Assembly: GCF_900156535.1 (NCBI RefSeq)
Contig: NZ_FTNV01000001.1
Location: forward strand, 124,001 to 188,000
Source: Roseovarius nanhaiticus
GTDB lineage: Bacteria; Pseudomonadota; Alphaproteobacteria; Rhodobacterales; Rhodobacteraceae
Direction: 5' to 3'
DNA length: 64,000 nt
The number at the start of each line of letters is the position of its first letter. The first letter of the stretch is position 1. A model generated the notes under the pieces. It ran no database searches. It saw only the letters and a list, made by a program, of their open reading frames with translations, and was not told the DNA's origin. A program made the translations under genes and the position numbers. This document shows positions 47,451-57,108 of this stretch, one piece after another.

Positions 47451-48740
47451 ATGGGCAGCATCTTTTCCAATGTCTGGGCGCTGATGCTTGGCATTTTTTT
47501 CATCATGCTGGGCAACGGCATGCATTTCACCCTCATTGGCCTCCGCGGCGAGATTGAAGCGTTCTCGGCTGCCGAGCTGGCCGTCGTTACCTCCGGCTAT
47601 TTCGCGGGCTTTCTTCTTGGGGCGCGGCAGACACCGCTGCTGATCCGAAAGGTCGGCCATGTTCGCGTCTTTGCTGCGCTGGGCAGTTTCATGTCGGCCG
47701 CGCTGATCGCCTTTACCCTACTGGCCGAACCATGGTCCTGGACGCTGCTGCGTTTGCTCGTGGGATTTTGCATGTCTGGCATCTACGTCACCGCCGAAAG
47801 CTGGCTGAACGATGCCGCGACGAATGAAAACCGCGGCAAGATCCTGTCGGCTTACATGATCGCGCAGACCCTGGGCATCATCACCGCGCAAGCCTTGTTG
47901 ACGCTGGGCGATGCGGCGACTGCGAGCCTGTTCATCGCTGCATCCATCATGGTCTCGATCTCGTTCGGGCCAATTCTGCTGACAATCACCCCGGCGCCGG
48001 CAGCCGAGATCACGCGCAGCATGCCGTTGGGCAAACTCTTTGGCCGCGCGCCACTGGGCACGACCGGTGTTTTCCTCTTGGGCAGCGTCTATGCAACGCA
48101 ATCGGGGATGGGCGCCGTCTTTGGCACGCAAATCGGCCTGACCACGGACCAGGTCGTGCTATTCATCGCAATGCTCTTCGCGGGGGCGCTGGTACTGCAA
48201 TATCCGATCGGCTGGCTGTCGGACCGGATGGACCGCCGCGGCCTGATCCTGATTGGATCGGTTCTGGCCTCTGGGTTCTGCGTGCTGGGTTGGGCAGTGG
48301 GGGACGGCCACTGGATGCTGATGACCGCCGCCTTTCTCAGCGGGGGGATAACCACGCCGCTCTATGCCTTGCTCCTCGCGTACGCCAACGACACTCTTGA
48401 ACCCGAGGAAATGCCGGCGGCCTCCGGCGGCCTTGTGTTGACCTTCGGCATCGGTGCCATCATCGGCCCACTTCTGACCGGCTGGGCGATGGAACAGTGG
48501 GATCCGTTCGCCTTCTGGCTGACCCTTGCCGGAACCTTCGCGGTCCTGGCGATCTACGCCGCCTACCGCATGACACGGCGCGCAGCAGTGCCCGCCGAAG
48601 ATACCGAAAGCTATCTTAACGTCCTGCCAACCGCCTCTCCGTTGGTTGTCGAGGCGGCAGGCGCATGGTCCGCCGACCAAGGCGACGGCGCGGACGCGCA
48701 ATCAACGGTGCGAGGGTCAGGACACGACAGTCAGGTATAA
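47451..48740 (+). CDS. MFS transporter (YcaD-like)
   Basis: A 429-aa MFS protein with twelve hydrophobic helices and a soluble acidic/neutral tail after the last helix. The LGIFFIMLGNGMHFTLIGLRGE start resembles the YcaD/YfkF group of uncharacterised carriers. Ribosome-binding site GGGAG precedes the ATG at 47451. It diverges from the MFS at 47269 across a 181-base gap. Confidence 0.82.
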   Translation: MGSIFSNVWALMLGIFFIMLGNGMHFTLIGLRGEIEAFSAAELAVVTSGYFAGFLLGARQTPLLIRKVGHVRVFAALGSFMSAALIAFTLLAEPWSWTLLRLLVGFCMSGIYVTAESWLNDAATNENRGKILSAYMIAQTLGIITAQALLTLGDAATASLFIAASIMVSISFGPILLTITPAPAAEITRSMPLGKLFGRAPLGTTGVFLLGSVYATQSGMGAVFGTQIGLTTDQVVLFIAMLFAGALVLQYPIGWLSDRMDRRGLILIGSVLASGFCVLGWAVGDGHWMLMTAAFLSGGITTPLYALLLAYANDTLEPEEMPAASGGLVLTFGIGAIIGPLLTGWAMEQWDPFAFWLTLAGTFAVLAIYAAYRMTRRAAVPAEDTESYLNVLPTASPLVVEAAGAWSADQGDGADAQSTVRGSGHDSQV

Positions 48741-49004
48741 CAGCGGATGTGCGCGCAGATCGTTGCAAAGCGCCGGCCCGGACAAGGCGCACAACCCGCG
48801 ACGGCGCCCAAAGACGGGCGGGCGACGAAAGATCCGCAGGGAGGCCGGACCGTTAGCAACTGCCCCCCGAACAGTGGAGATGACATCAAACGCCAAGGGT
48901 CCGTGACGCCCTCTCACGCCATGGCGAGCGTAAAGTCAGCGACGCACGCCGTGATCGAACCGTTTCACTACACCGCAGGCTATGGATGGCTTCGAGGCCA
49001 ACCC

Positions 49005-49934
49005 TTAGGGCGCCACCTCTTCATGGCCTCGCCCGCCGAAATCGGAAGGCGCATCGCAGGCATGGCGCGCGCATTCCAGCTCCAGGGTGGTGTGCTCGAT
49101 GTCGAACGTATCGGAGAGGACGGTCTTGATCCGCTCCTTGATCGCGTCCGCCTCGCTCCAGCGGCCCTCCTCGATCACGATATGTGCGTCGAGTGCCGCG
49201 TGATGCTCGTCCATTTGCCAAAAATGCGCGTGGTGGATGCCCGTCACGCCGGGAACGCCGTGCACGGCGTCAAGGACGCCGCGCGTCTCGATATCGGGTG
49301 GTGATCCAAGCATGAGGATGCGAATGACCGGTCCAATTTCCCGGAAAGATTGCCACAGGATATAGCCTGCGATCATGACCGTGATGATGGGGTCGATCAG
49401 CCGCCAATCATAGAGCATGATCAGCGTCCCAGCGACAATCACGGCGACCGAGCCGAGCGCATCCGCAACGTTATGCAAAAAGGCAGCGCGAATGTTCACA
49501 CTGGATTTGGACATCGTATAGGTGAGCAGTGCCGTTGCCACATCCACGATCAATGCGATTCCCGCGATGATCACAATCAGCCATCCGTCGACAGCTTGCG
49601 GATCGGCAAAGCGCATCGCAGCCTCGTAGAGCAGGTAGAGACCGATCAGGATCAACGTCGTGTAGTTGATCAGCGCGGCAACCACTTCGACGCGGCCGTA
49701 GCCGAAAGTCATGTTCGCGTCTCTCGGCCGCCGTGCGATCTTGCGGGCCGCGAAGGCAATGATCAGCGAGATCGCGTCAGAAAAGTTATGCAGGGCATCT
49801 GCAATCAGCGCGAGCGAGCCAGAGATGATCCCACCCACGATCTGCGCGATCGTCAGCCCTAGATTGACTGCAATTGCAGCAAAAACGCGACGATCACCCG
49901 CTTCCGGGTCGATATGGACGTGATCATGCGGCAT
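49005..49934 (-). CDS. Cation diffusion facilitator (CDF) metal exporter
   Basis: A 309-aa CDF protein, which exports divalent metals such as Zn or Co by proton antiport. It has six hydrophobic helices, the metal sites HNFSDAIS and HNVADALGS, and a C-terminal cytoplasmic domain with conserved His (HHAHFWQMDEHH). N-terminal MPHDHVHID is also His-rich. ATG at 49934. The 264 bases between the MFS gene (ends 48740) and this stop hold nothing recognisable. Confidence 0.9.
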   Translation of the reverse strand: MPHDHVHIDPEAGDRRVFAAIAVNLGLTIAQIVGGIISGSLALIADALHNFSDAISLIIAFAARKIARRPRDANMTFGYGRVEVVAALINYTTLILIGLYLLYEAAMRFADPQAVDGWLIVIIAGIALIVDVATALLTYTMSKSSVNIRAAFLHNVADALGSVAVIVAGTLIMLYDWRLIDPIITVMIAGYILWQSFREIGPVIRILMLGSPPDIETRGVLDAVHGVPGVTGIHHAHFWQMDEHHAALDAHIVIEEGRWSEADAIKERIKTVLSDTFDIEHTTLELECARHACDAPSDFGGRGHEEVAP

Positions 49935-50428
49935 CGGATGTTCCTCCGTGAAAAACGCGGCGCGACAATACTCGGCTATCGGCCCTACCGAAGGACAGGG
50001 TGGACCATGGCAAGCCCGAAGGTGCAATGCCGCGGGCTTGATTGCCAAGTTCCTTTCCTCATGTCGGAGAAAACAGGCTCATGCCGAGATTTTAACTATG
50101 GGGTCGGCCAAACGGGCGAAGAGATCCGAAAGGGTGTGACAGCACGAGGCGGCAGCGCATTGGTAGCTACAGGCCAGAGCCCGCCTGGATAACGGAGAGC
50201 ATTCACTTCCTGTGCAGCCACAAAATCTTCAGGATCGACAGTATTCAGTGCGAACCAACGGCACGCCCTGGCAGATTGCGAAGTGTTGTCTCACGACTGA
50301 AAATGACCCATCGGGCGCGGCGAACAACTTGGCAATACTGTCATGCAGCCTTGCGCGGTCTTGAAGTCGCATTCGAATGCAGACGCGCAACAAGAGTCTG
50401 CGCAATCCGACAACAACAAAAGGGAATT
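49935..50428. other. AT-richer intergenic region between CDF gene and tRNA-Ala
   Basis: About 494 bases with no supported gene. Composition falls below the surroundings, and it abuts the 3' end of tRNA-Ala, the usual target for integrating elements. Short open frames exist in it but none looks coding; one runs into the tRNA. It may be a decayed remnant; no direct repeats of the tRNA end were found by eye. Confidence 0.4.
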
Positions 50429-50504
50429 TGGTGGAGCCTAGGGGGATCGAACCCCTGACCTCCTGCATGCCATGCAGGCGCTCTCCCAGCTGAGCTAAGG
50501 CCCC
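50429..50504 (-). tRNA. tRNA-Ala(GGC)
   Basis: A 76-base cloverleaf on the minus strand with encoded CCA. Acceptor stem GGGGCCT pairs with AGGCTCC; the anticodon stem CCTGC/GCAGG encloses ATGGCAT (anticodon GGC); T-loop GGTTCGATCC is present. Confidence 0.98.
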
Positions 50505-50588
50505 GAAGCGGCCCTGAGGCCACGTGTGCTGACTTAGGCAAAGCGCCGGGCGGGATCAAGCGAAAAATCCAGCCCGGCGTGCGCCGTA

Positions 50589-50918
50589 TCAGGTATCGTC
50601 GTCTTCCGATGCGACATCCGCGATCTCGTCCAGCGAGACATCATCGTCGTCTTCGTCATCCTCGAGCACGTCATCGCCCAGATCGACATCGACATCGTCG
50701 TCATCATCCTCCAGCACCGCGTCATCGTCGGTGTTGGCGTCCTTCATCTTCTTGGTCTCGGCATCCTCTGCGTCGGCCTTGATCGACCGGCTCTTGCCGG
50801 TGTTCAGTTCGACGACCTCGCCCGTGTAGGGGCTGACGATCGGATCCTTGTTCAGGTCGTAAAAGCGCTGGCCCGTTGTCGGGCACAGGCGTTTGACGCC
50901 CCATTCTTCCTTGGGCAT
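50589..50918 (-). CDS. TIGR02300/FYDLN-domain protein
   Basis: A 109-aa alphaproteobacterial protein. The N-terminal domain has the zinc-ribbon-like GVKRLCPTTGQRFYDLNKDPIVSP start, and the FYDLN motif is intact. The second half is a run of Asp and Glu, strongly acidic, with two DDD clusters. ATG at 50918. Divergent from the metallopeptidase gene at 51027. Function is unknown. Confidence 0.92.
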   Translation of the reverse strand: MPKEEWGVKRLCPTTGQRFYDLNKDPIVSPYTGEVVELNTGKSRSIKADAEDAETKKMKDANTDDDAVLEDDDDDVDVDLGDDVLEDDEDDDDVSLDEIADVASEDDDT

Positions 50919-51026
50919 GTTGCGTCCCTTCCAATATGGTGCCTTGCATGCGGTCTGCGCCACCTGCCATAACGGTGCAAAGGTGTCAAAGCCTTTAAGA
51001 CAGGCACCCGCAGCGATATCAGGCAT

Positions 51027-51707
51027 ATGGGCGAGCATATCCTTCCCGGCAACCCCCCGATCGCGCTGACCTTGCGCAGATCCGCCCGTGCGCGGCGCAT
51101 CAGCTTGCGCGTGTCGGCGCTGGACGGGCGCGTGACCCTGACATTGCCCAAAGGCTTGCCCGAACGCGAGGCGCTGGACTTTGCCCGCTCCAAGCAAGAC
51201 TGGCTGCAAGGACATCTGGAGGCGCGCACGCCCGAAGTGTCCGTCATGCCCGGCGCGCGTATTCCGGTGGAGGGGCAGCTTTATGCAGTAGCCACCGGCA
51301 CGGGCAAACGCGTAACCGTCGAGGGCGATTCCCTCCTGGTGCCCGGCGGTCAGCCCGCGCGCCTGCAAGCGTGGCTCAAGACCTTGGCGCGCGACAGGTT
51401 GGCCACCGCATCCGATCGCTATTCCGCCGCGCTCGGGCGCCCCTATGGCAGGTTGACCTTGCGCGACACGCGATCGCGCTGGGGCTCATGCTCGTCCAGT
51501 GCGGGGCTCAGCTATTCGTGGCGGTTGATCATGGCCCCGCCCGAAGTGCTGGATTATGTCGCGGCGCATGAGGTGGCACATCTGGAACAGATGAATCACT
51601 CGCCCGCGTTCTGGGGCTTGGTCGAGGATCTGATGCCCGATTACGGCACGCATCGCCGCTGGCTGCGCCAGCATGGCACGGACCTGCATCGCTATCGCTT
51701 TGATTGA
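51027..51707 (+). CDS. YgjP-like (M48/DUF45) metal-dependent hydrolase
   Basis: A 226-aa protein with a C-terminal zinc site HEVAHLEQMNHSPAFW (HExxH and a third His). It is the YgjP/SprT-like metallopeptidase class whose natural substrates are mostly unknown. Well-defined ATG at 51027. Confidence 0.88.
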   Translation: MGEHILPGNPPIALTLRRSARARRISLRVSALDGRVTLTLPKGLPEREALDFARSKQDWLQGHLEARTPEVSVMPGARIPVEGQLYAVATGTGKRVTVEGDSLLVPGGQPARLQAWLKTLARDRLATASDRYSAALGRPYGRLTLRDTRSRWGSCSSSAGLSYSWRLIMAPPEVLDYVAAHEVAHLEQMNHSPAFWGLVEDLMPDYGTHRRWLRQHGTDLHRYRFD

Positions 51708-51719
51708 CGGCGGCGCGCT

Positions 51720-51731
51720 TTGTGATCACAA
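51720..51731. promoter_or_regulatory. Candidate GntR operator TTGTGATCACAA
   Basis: A perfect 12-bp palindrome begins 19 bases before the GntR ATG. Location fits autorepression. It also lies just past the metallopeptidase stop. Confidence 0.5.
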
Positions 51732-51738
51732 GTCATTC

Positions 51739-52386
51739 ATGCTTTTGAACCCGCGCCCAGATCCCGTCCCAGCCGCCCATGATCGCGTCTATCGCGGGCT
51801 GCGCACCCGCATCATGCATGGACAAATTCCGCCGGGTCATGCGTTGACGTTGCGCGGGATAGGCAAGGAATTCGACGTCTCGATGACGCCGGCGCGCGAG
51901 GCACTGCGACGCCTTGTCGCCGAAGGGGCGCTATCGCTCAGTCAGTCGGGACGCGTTTCGACCCCGGAGTTGAGCAATGACCGGATCGAGGAATTGGCGG
52001 CGCTGCGCTCGCTGCTGGAGGTCGAACTGGCCAGCCGTGCCCTGCCCCGCGCGCATATTGCGCTGATCGACCGGTTGACCACGATCAACGGCGCAATCGC
52101 CGAGGATATCGCGCGGCAGGATGCGGTCGCCTATATCCGCCGCAATCTGGAGTTTCACCGCACGCTTTATCTGCGTGCACAGGCGCCCGCGATGCTGGCC
52201 ATGGCCGAGCAGGTCTGGCTGCAACTGGGGCCAACGATGCGCAAGCTCTACGGAAAACTTCGCCAGAAAGAGCCGCCACCTTATCACCGCCTTATCATAG
52301 GCGCGCTGAAGGCAGGGGACGAGCCGGCGCTGCGTCTGGCCGTTAGATCGGATGTAACGCAGGGATTGAGAATGCTGGTCGGTTAG
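51739..52386 (+). CDS. GntR-family transcriptional regulator, FCD domain
   Basis: A 215-aa protein with the N-terminal wHTH ([22 protein letters not shown]) and an FCD domain. The ATG at 51739 gives the right distance to the helix-turn-helix. There is no good ribosome-binding site before it. It has no adjacent obvious target operon; accA is convergent and shares overlapping stop codons (TTAG). Confidence 0.88.
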   Translation: MLLNPRPDPVPAAHDRVYRGLRTRIMHGQIPPGHALTLRGIGKEFDVSMTPAREALRRLVAEGALSLSQSGRVSTPELSNDRIEELAALRSLLEVELASRALPRAHIALIDRLTTINGAIAEDIARQDAVAYIRRNLEFHRTLYLRAQAPAMLAMAEQVWLQLGPTMRKLYGKLRQKEPPPYHRLIIGALKAGDEPALRLAVRSDVTQGLRMLVG

Positions 52387-53345
52387 GCCGCCAGACCCTT
52401 GCTGCCCATGTTCAGGAACTTCTCGCGGCGGTCTTTGACCAGTGCCTTGGCATCCTTGCCATCCAGCTCTTTGAGCATCTCGCCCAGCGCGGTGCGAACA
52501 TTGTCCATCGCCGTCTTGGGGTTGCGGTGCGCGCCGCCCATCGGCTCGTCGATGAGGCGGTCGGCGACGCCAAGCTTGATCAGGTCCTGCGCGGTCAGGC
52601 GCAGCGCCTCGGCGGCTTCGCGCATCTTCTCGGAATCCTTCCACAGGATCGACGCGCAGCCTTCCGGCGAAATTACCGAATAGACCGAATGTTCCAGCAT
52701 GGCGACACGGTTGGCGCTGGCAAAGGCGACGGCCCCGCCCGATCCACCCTCGCCGATCACCACGCTGACCAGCGGCACGCCGATCTGGAGGCATTTCTCG
52801 GTCGCGCGGGCGATGGCCTCGGACTGGCCGCGCTCTTCGGCGCCCTTGCCGGGATAGGCACCGGGCGTGTCGACCAGCGTGATCACCGGCAGGCCAAACT
52901 TGTGCGCCATCTCCATCAGGCGGATCGCCTTGCGATAGCCCTCGGGGCGGGCCATGCCGAAATTCCGCTCGATGCGCGATTTGGTGTCGTTGCCTTTTTC
53001 ATGGCCGATGACCATGACGGGTCGGTCATCCAGCCGCGCAAGGCCACCCATGACGGCGTGGTCGTCGGCAAAATTGCGGTCCCCCGCGAGCGGCGTGTAT
53101 TCGCTGAAAAGCGCCTTGATGTAATCGCGGCAATGCGGCCGCTCGGGGTGGCGCGCGACCTGGCATTTCCGCCAGGGCGTCAGATCCTTGTAAAGGTCGC
53201 GCAGCATGTTGGCGGCCTTCTTGTCCAGCGCGGCAGCCTCTTCCTCGACATCGACGCCCTCACCGGCGCGGGCCATCGCCCGCAGCTCTTCGGCCTTGCC
53301 TTCGATTTCGGCGAGGGGTTTTTCAAAGTCGAGATATTGGGTCAT
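52383..53345 (-). CDS. accA: Acetyl-CoA carboxylase carboxyltransferase subunit alpha
   Basis: AccA (320 aa) makes malonyl-CoA with AccD. It has the N-terminal basic coiled-coil region and the crotonase-fold core including [14 protein letters not shown] and [12 protein letters not shown]. Start ATG at 53345. Its TAA stop overlaps the GntR TAG (TTAG). Confidence 0.96.
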   Translation of the reverse strand: MTQYLDFEKPLAEIEGKAEELRAMARAGEGVDVEEEAAALDKKAANMLRDLYKDLTPWRKCQVARHPERPHCRDYIKALFSEYTPLAGDRNFADDHAVMGGLARLDDRPVMVIGHEKGNDTKSRIERNFGMARPEGYRKAIRLMEMAHKFGLPVITLVDTPGAYPGKGAEERGQSEAIARATEKCLQIGVPLVSVVIGEGGSGGAVAFASANRVAMLEHSVYSVISPEGCASILWKDSEKMREAAEALRLTAQDLIKLGVADRLIDEPMGGAHRNPKTAMDNVRTALGEMLKELDGKDAKALVKDRREKFLNMGSKGLAA

Positions 53346-53411
53346 TGCGCCGCTCCGCTTGATGCCAGCGTTATATGGCTGGGGATGGTGCGAAATGCAA
53401 TCAGCTTGGCC

Positions 53412-54014
53412 TTACTGGGGCATCAGAACCGGGATAAGCGTGGCCACCAGCAGCGCGGCCATAGTCCAGTTGAACGTCCTGAGCCGGCCCGGTGTGCCGA
53501 GAAAGCGGCGCATCTGCTGACCCAGCGCGGTCCAGCTTGTCGTGCTGATGGACGACACCGCGCAATAGGCGCCCGCAACCCACAGGATCGCGGTCGGCTC
53601 ACGCCCGCCGGCGTAGAGCGTGATGGCCGAAAGCGCCATGAACCACGCCTTGGGGTTCACCCATTGAAAGGCGGCCGCCTGCAGAAAAGTCAGCGGCTTG
53701 CCCGCGGCCTCGGCGCCCGCCTGAGGGGGCGGGGCGGCATTGGCGATCTTCCAGGCAAGGAACAACAGATAGCAAACACTGATAACGGTCAGGACGGTCT
53801 GAACAACGGGGAACGCTTCGAAGATGCGGATGACACCTATGCCCACCAGAAGCGTCAGCACCGGCATGCCGATCCCGATGCCAAACATATGCGGCACCGT
53901 TCGGCGAAAGCCGAAATTGGCGCCCGACGCCATCAGCATCAGGTTATTCGGGCCGGGAGTGATCACCCCGACAAAGCAGAAGGCGACCAGCGCCATGAAG
54001 ATATCGAGTGTCAT
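53412..54014 (-). CDS. LysE/RhtB-family amino acid exporter
   Basis: A 200-aa exporter with about six helices and the family start FVGVITPGPNNLMLMASGANFG, including the conserved PGPNN. It likely exports an amino acid or homoserine-type compound. The start at 54014 is preferred to 54026. Divergent from the Lrp gene, which probably controls it. Confidence 0.88.
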   Translation of the reverse strand: MTLDIFMALVAFCFVGVITPGPNNLMLMASGANFGFRRTVPHMFGIGIGMPVLTLLVGIGVIRIFEAFPVVQTVLTVISVCYLLFLAWKIANAAPPPQAGAEAAGKPLTFLQAAAFQWVNPKAWFMALSAITLYAGGREPTAILWVAGAYCAVSSISTTSWTALGQQMRRFLGTPGRLRTFNWTMAALLVATLIPVLMPQ

Positions 54015-54040
54015 AAGGCGCAACATTATGCAGATAGAGC

Positions 54041-54055
54041 CGCAATGAAATTGCG
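54041..54055. promoter_or_regulatory. Candidate Lrp-box inverted repeat
   Basis: CGCAATGAAATTGCG is a perfect 6-bp inverted repeat with a 3-base spacer, in the divergent gap between LysE and Lrp genes. A further CGCAAT copy lies at about 54081. Fits an Lrp/AsnC site; inferred. Confidence 0.5.
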
Positions 54056-54097
54056 TTCTCTTGTGCCGTGACGGGTAATACGCAATTATCCGGCGTA

Positions 54098-54541
54098 ATG
54101 GACCAGATCAACACCCGCATATTGCAAGAGCTGTCGCGCGATGGCCGGATCAGCAACATCACGCTGGCCGACCGCTGTGGCCTGTCGCCCAGCGCCTGCC
54201 TGCGCCGCGTGCAGGATCTGGAGCGGCGGGGGATCATCGCAGGCTATCGTGCCGTGCTGGACCGCAGCCGGATGGGCGTCGGCTTTGTCGCCTACGCCAC
54301 CGTCGGCCTCAACAGCCACACCAAGGCCAGCCAAGAAGCGTTCGAGCGTGCGATGACCGCCGCGCCGGAGGTGGTAGAATGCCACAACATCACCGGCTCG
54401 GTCGAATACCTGCTGAGAATCGAGGTGGCGGACCTCCCCAGCTACAAGACCTTTCATACGGATGTGATCGGCGTGCTGCCGCAAGTGAACGCGATCACAT
54501 CCTATGTCGTGATGGGCTCGCCCAAAGACGCGCGCGCTTGA
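54098..54541 (+). CDS. Lrp/AsnC-family transcriptional regulator
   Basis: A 147-aa regulator: an N-terminal HTH (LADRCGLSPSACLRRVQDLE) and a C-terminal AsnC ligand-binding (RAM) domain. The ATG at 54098 gives the usual N terminus MDQINTRILQEL; a GTG at 54068 would add ten residues. Divergent from the LysE-type exporter, a pairing that often means amino-acid efflux control. Confidence 0.9.
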   Translation: MDQINTRILQELSRDGRISNITLADRCGLSPSACLRRVQDLERRGIIAGYRAVLDRSRMGVGFVAYATVGLNSHTKASQEAFERAMTAAPEVVECHNITGSVEYLLRIEVADLPSYKTFHTDVIGVLPQVNAITSYVVMGSPKDARA

Positions 54542-54569
54542 TGACTTTCCAGCCGCCGCTGCGCAGGCT

Positions 54570-55640
54570 ATGTCCCTGACCATGAAAACGATGCCCGACA
54601 TCTACGCCGACAAGGTCAATTCCGGCGCGCTCACCGCCGACCCTGCGCAGGAGGCCGTCCTGCCCGAGTTCGAGCGCATCCGTGCAGCTCTGGCCGAGCC
54701 GCAATCCAAGGGCTGGTTCCGCAAGGCGCCCGAGCCGCCCAAGGGCCTCTACATGTGGGGCGGCGTCGGGCGCGGCAAATCCATGCTGATGGATATGTTC
54801 GCGGCCTCGCTGGATGTGCCAAACCGGCGCGTGCATTTCCATGCCTTCATGCAGGAGATTCACGCCGGCATCCACAAAGCCCGCCAAGAGGGCCGCGAAG
54901 ATGCGGTCGCCCCCGTCGCCGCCAAGGTGGCCGAAGACGTGCGCCTTCTGGCCTTCGACGAGATGCAGATCACCGACATCACCGATGCGATGATCGTGGG
55001 GCGGCTCTTTCAGGCGCTGCTCGATGCGGGCGTCGTGGTGGTGACCACGTCCAACCGTATCCCCGATGACCTTTACAAAAATGGGCTGAACCGCCAGCTC
55101 TTCCTGCCCTTTATCGAGCTGATCAAGGAGCGGATGGTGGTGCACGAACTGGCATCCCCCAAGGATTACCGCCAGGACCGCATGGCCGGCAGCTCCACCT
55201 ATTTCACGCCGATCAACGCCGAGGCGCGCGCCCAGATCGAAGAGGTCTGGCAAAGCCTGACCGAAGGCAAGGCCGAGCCGCACACCCTGATCGTGCAAAA
55301 GCGGCAGCTGGAGATCCCGGCCTTTCACAACGGCGTGGCGCGCGCGACCTTCTATCACCTCTGCGGGCGCATGCTGGGCGCCGCCGATTACCTGGCCTTG
55401 GCCGAGGCCGCCCGCGTGCTGGTGCTGGAGGATATCCCCCTGCTCAGTCGCCAGAACTTCAACGAGGCGAAACGCTTTGTCACGCTGATCGACGCGCTTT
55501 ACGAGGCGCGGGTGCGGCTGATCTGCTCGGCCGCGGCGACGCCCGAATACCTTTATGTCGAGGGCGAAGGCAGCTTCGAGTTCGAGCGCACGGCCAGCCG
55601 CCTGCGCGAAATGCAGTCCGAGGGATGGGGCGACGTCTGA
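54570..55640 (+). CDS. zapE: ZapE/AFG1-family P-loop ATPase
   Basis: A 356-aa protein with Walker A GGVGRGKS, the Walker B region LLAFDEMQITD, and the family strand of ATTSNRIPDDLY-type sensor. ZapE destabilises FtsZ rings in Gammaproteobacteria; in alphaproteobacteria the role is inferred. ATG at 54570, another at 54582. Confidence 0.9.
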   Translation: MSLTMKTMPDIYADKVNSGALTADPAQEAVLPEFERIRAALAEPQSKGWFRKAPEPPKGLYMWGGVGRGKSMLMDMFAASLDVPNRRVHFHAFMQEIHAGIHKARQEGREDAVAPVAAKVAEDVRLLAFDEMQITDITDAMIVGRLFQALLDAGVVVVTTSNRIPDDLYKNGLNRQLFLPFIELIKERMVVHELASPKDYRQDRMAGSSTYFTPINAEARAQIEEVWQSLTEGKAEPHTLIVQKRQLEIPAFHNGVARATFYHLCGRMLGAADYLALAEAARVLVLEDIPLLSRQNFNEAKRFVTLIDALYEARVRLICSAAATPEYLYVEGEGSFEFERTASRLREMQSEGWGDV

Positions 55641-55732
55641 TCCCCGGTGTCGCAGCCGCCCTGCGACCCCTTTCAAAATTCGCGGCAAACGCTATATAGA
55701 CGGCCTGATCCACTGACAGGCACAGCAGACAA

Positions 55733-56080
55733 ATGGACCGCATGACACCGCAAGACTGGACCATGGCCACAGGCGATGATGACGACAGCGATGCTTCGGT
55801 CGTCGTCGCCACGCGGCCCAAGACCAAACGGCCCCCGCTCTACAAGGTGCTGCTTTTGAATGACGACTATACGCCGATGGAATTCGTGGTCGCCGTTCTG
55901 GAGCGATTCTTTGGCCTCAGCTCTGCGCAAAGCTTTGAAATCATGTTGACGGTCCACAAAAAAGGCGTTGCCGTCGTCGGCGTCTTCAGCCACGAAATCG
56001 CCGAGACCAAGGTGGCGCAGGTCATGGACTTTGCGCGCAAGCACCAGCACCCGCTGCAATGCACGATGGAACGGGAATAA
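55733..56080 (+). CDS. clpS: ATP-dependent Clp protease adaptor ClpS
   Basis: A 115-aa N-end-rule adaptor that feeds ClpAP. It has [16 protein letters not shown], the core binding pocket motif, and an acidic N-terminal tail (GDDDDSD). The clpA gene is not in the window. ATG at 55733; an internal ATG at 55763 is possible. Confidence 0.93.
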   Translation: MDRMTPQDWTMATGDDDDSDASVVVATRPKTKRPPLYKVLLLNDDYTPMEFVVAVLERFFGLSSAQSFEIMLTVHKKGVAVVGVFSHEIAETKVAQVMDFARKHQHPLQCTMERE

Positions 56081-56085
56081 ACCAC

Positions 56086-57081
56086 ATGACCGGTATCAGA
56101 CTGTCACTGGCGCTGCATGGCGGCGGCCTGTCACTGCCGGATGGCGCGCGCATCGCTGTCTTTGCGCCGACGCCCGATAGCGACCTGTCGGAATTGCCGC
56201 AGGATCTGTGCCACGTGATCACCGGCACAAAGCCCGATAGCGATTACTTTGCGGCCCTTGGATATACCTGCAACACCGCGCCCGAGGGCCGCTATGGCGC
56301 GTCGCTGGTCTGCCTGCCCCGCGCCAAGGATCGCGCCCGCGCGCTGATCGCCGAGGCGGCGGATGTGACGGACGGGCCGGTCATTGTCGACGGCTTGAAG
56401 ACCGACGGGATCGAATCGGCGATGAAAGCCTGCCGCAAGCAGGCGGATGGCGTGTCGGGCCCGATCAACAAGGCGCATGGCAAACTTTTCTGGATGGACC
56501 CGGCCCCCGAATTGGCCGGCTGGCGTATGGGCGAGCCGGGCGAGATCGAGGGTGGCTACGTCACCGCGCCGGGCGTTTTCTCGGCCGACGGGATCGACCC
56601 CGCGTCCCAGGCGCTGGCCGACAACCTGCCCGAAACGCTGGGCGCGCATGTGATCGATCTGGGCGCGGGCTGGGGTTATCTCACGCAGCGCGCGCTGGAA
56701 CGGGACAGCATCCGGCGCATCGACGCCATCGAGGCGGATCACGCGGCGCTAGCCTGTGCGCGCCTCAACGTCACCGACCCGCGCGCGTATCTGCATTGGG
56801 AAGACGCGCTGCGCTGGCGCCCCGAGACGGGCGCCGACACGGTCATCATGAACCCGCCCTTCCACACCGCGCGTAAGGCCGATCCCGCGCTGGGCCGCGC
56901 CTTCATCGCGGCGGCGGCAGAGATGCTGAAACCCTCGGGTCAGCTCTGGATGGTGGCCAATCGCCATCTTCCCTATGAGCAGACGCTCGCCGGGCTGTTC
57001 TCTGATGTATCCGAGGCACCGGGCGGCGACACGCGGTTCAAGCTGCTGCACGCCCGCCGCCCCATGCGCAAAAAGCGCTAG
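56086..57081 (+). CDS. RsmC-like class I SAM-dependent methyltransferase
   Basis: A 331-aa tandem MTase-fold protein, the size of RsmC (16S rRNA G1207 methyltransferase). The C-terminal half has the SAM loop IDLGAGWGYLT and the catalytic NPPFHT motif; the N-terminal half is degenerate, as in the family. ATG at 56086, six bases past the clpS stop. Confidence 0.85.
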   Translation: MTGIRLSLALHGGGLSLPDGARIAVFAPTPDSDLSELPQDLCHVITGTKPDSDYFAALGYTCNTAPEGRYGASLVCLPRAKDRARALIAEAADVTDGPVIVDGLKTDGIESAMKACRKQADGVSGPINKAHGKLFWMDPAPELAGWRMGEPGEIEGGYVTAPGVFSADGIDPASQALADNLPETLGAHVIDLGAGWGYLTQRALERDSIRRIDAIEADHAALACARLNVTDPRAYLHWEDALRWRPETGADTVIMNPPFHTARKADPALGRAFIAAAAEMLKPSGQLWMVANRHLPYEQTLAGLFSDVSEAPGGDTRFKLLHARRPMRKKR

Positions 57082-57108
57082 GCACACCCCTTACAAGGAC
57101 GCTTTCAA

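Noticed and set aside
50276..50468. Short open frames next to tRNA-Ala
   Set aside because: They run into the tRNA gene and show no conserved features.
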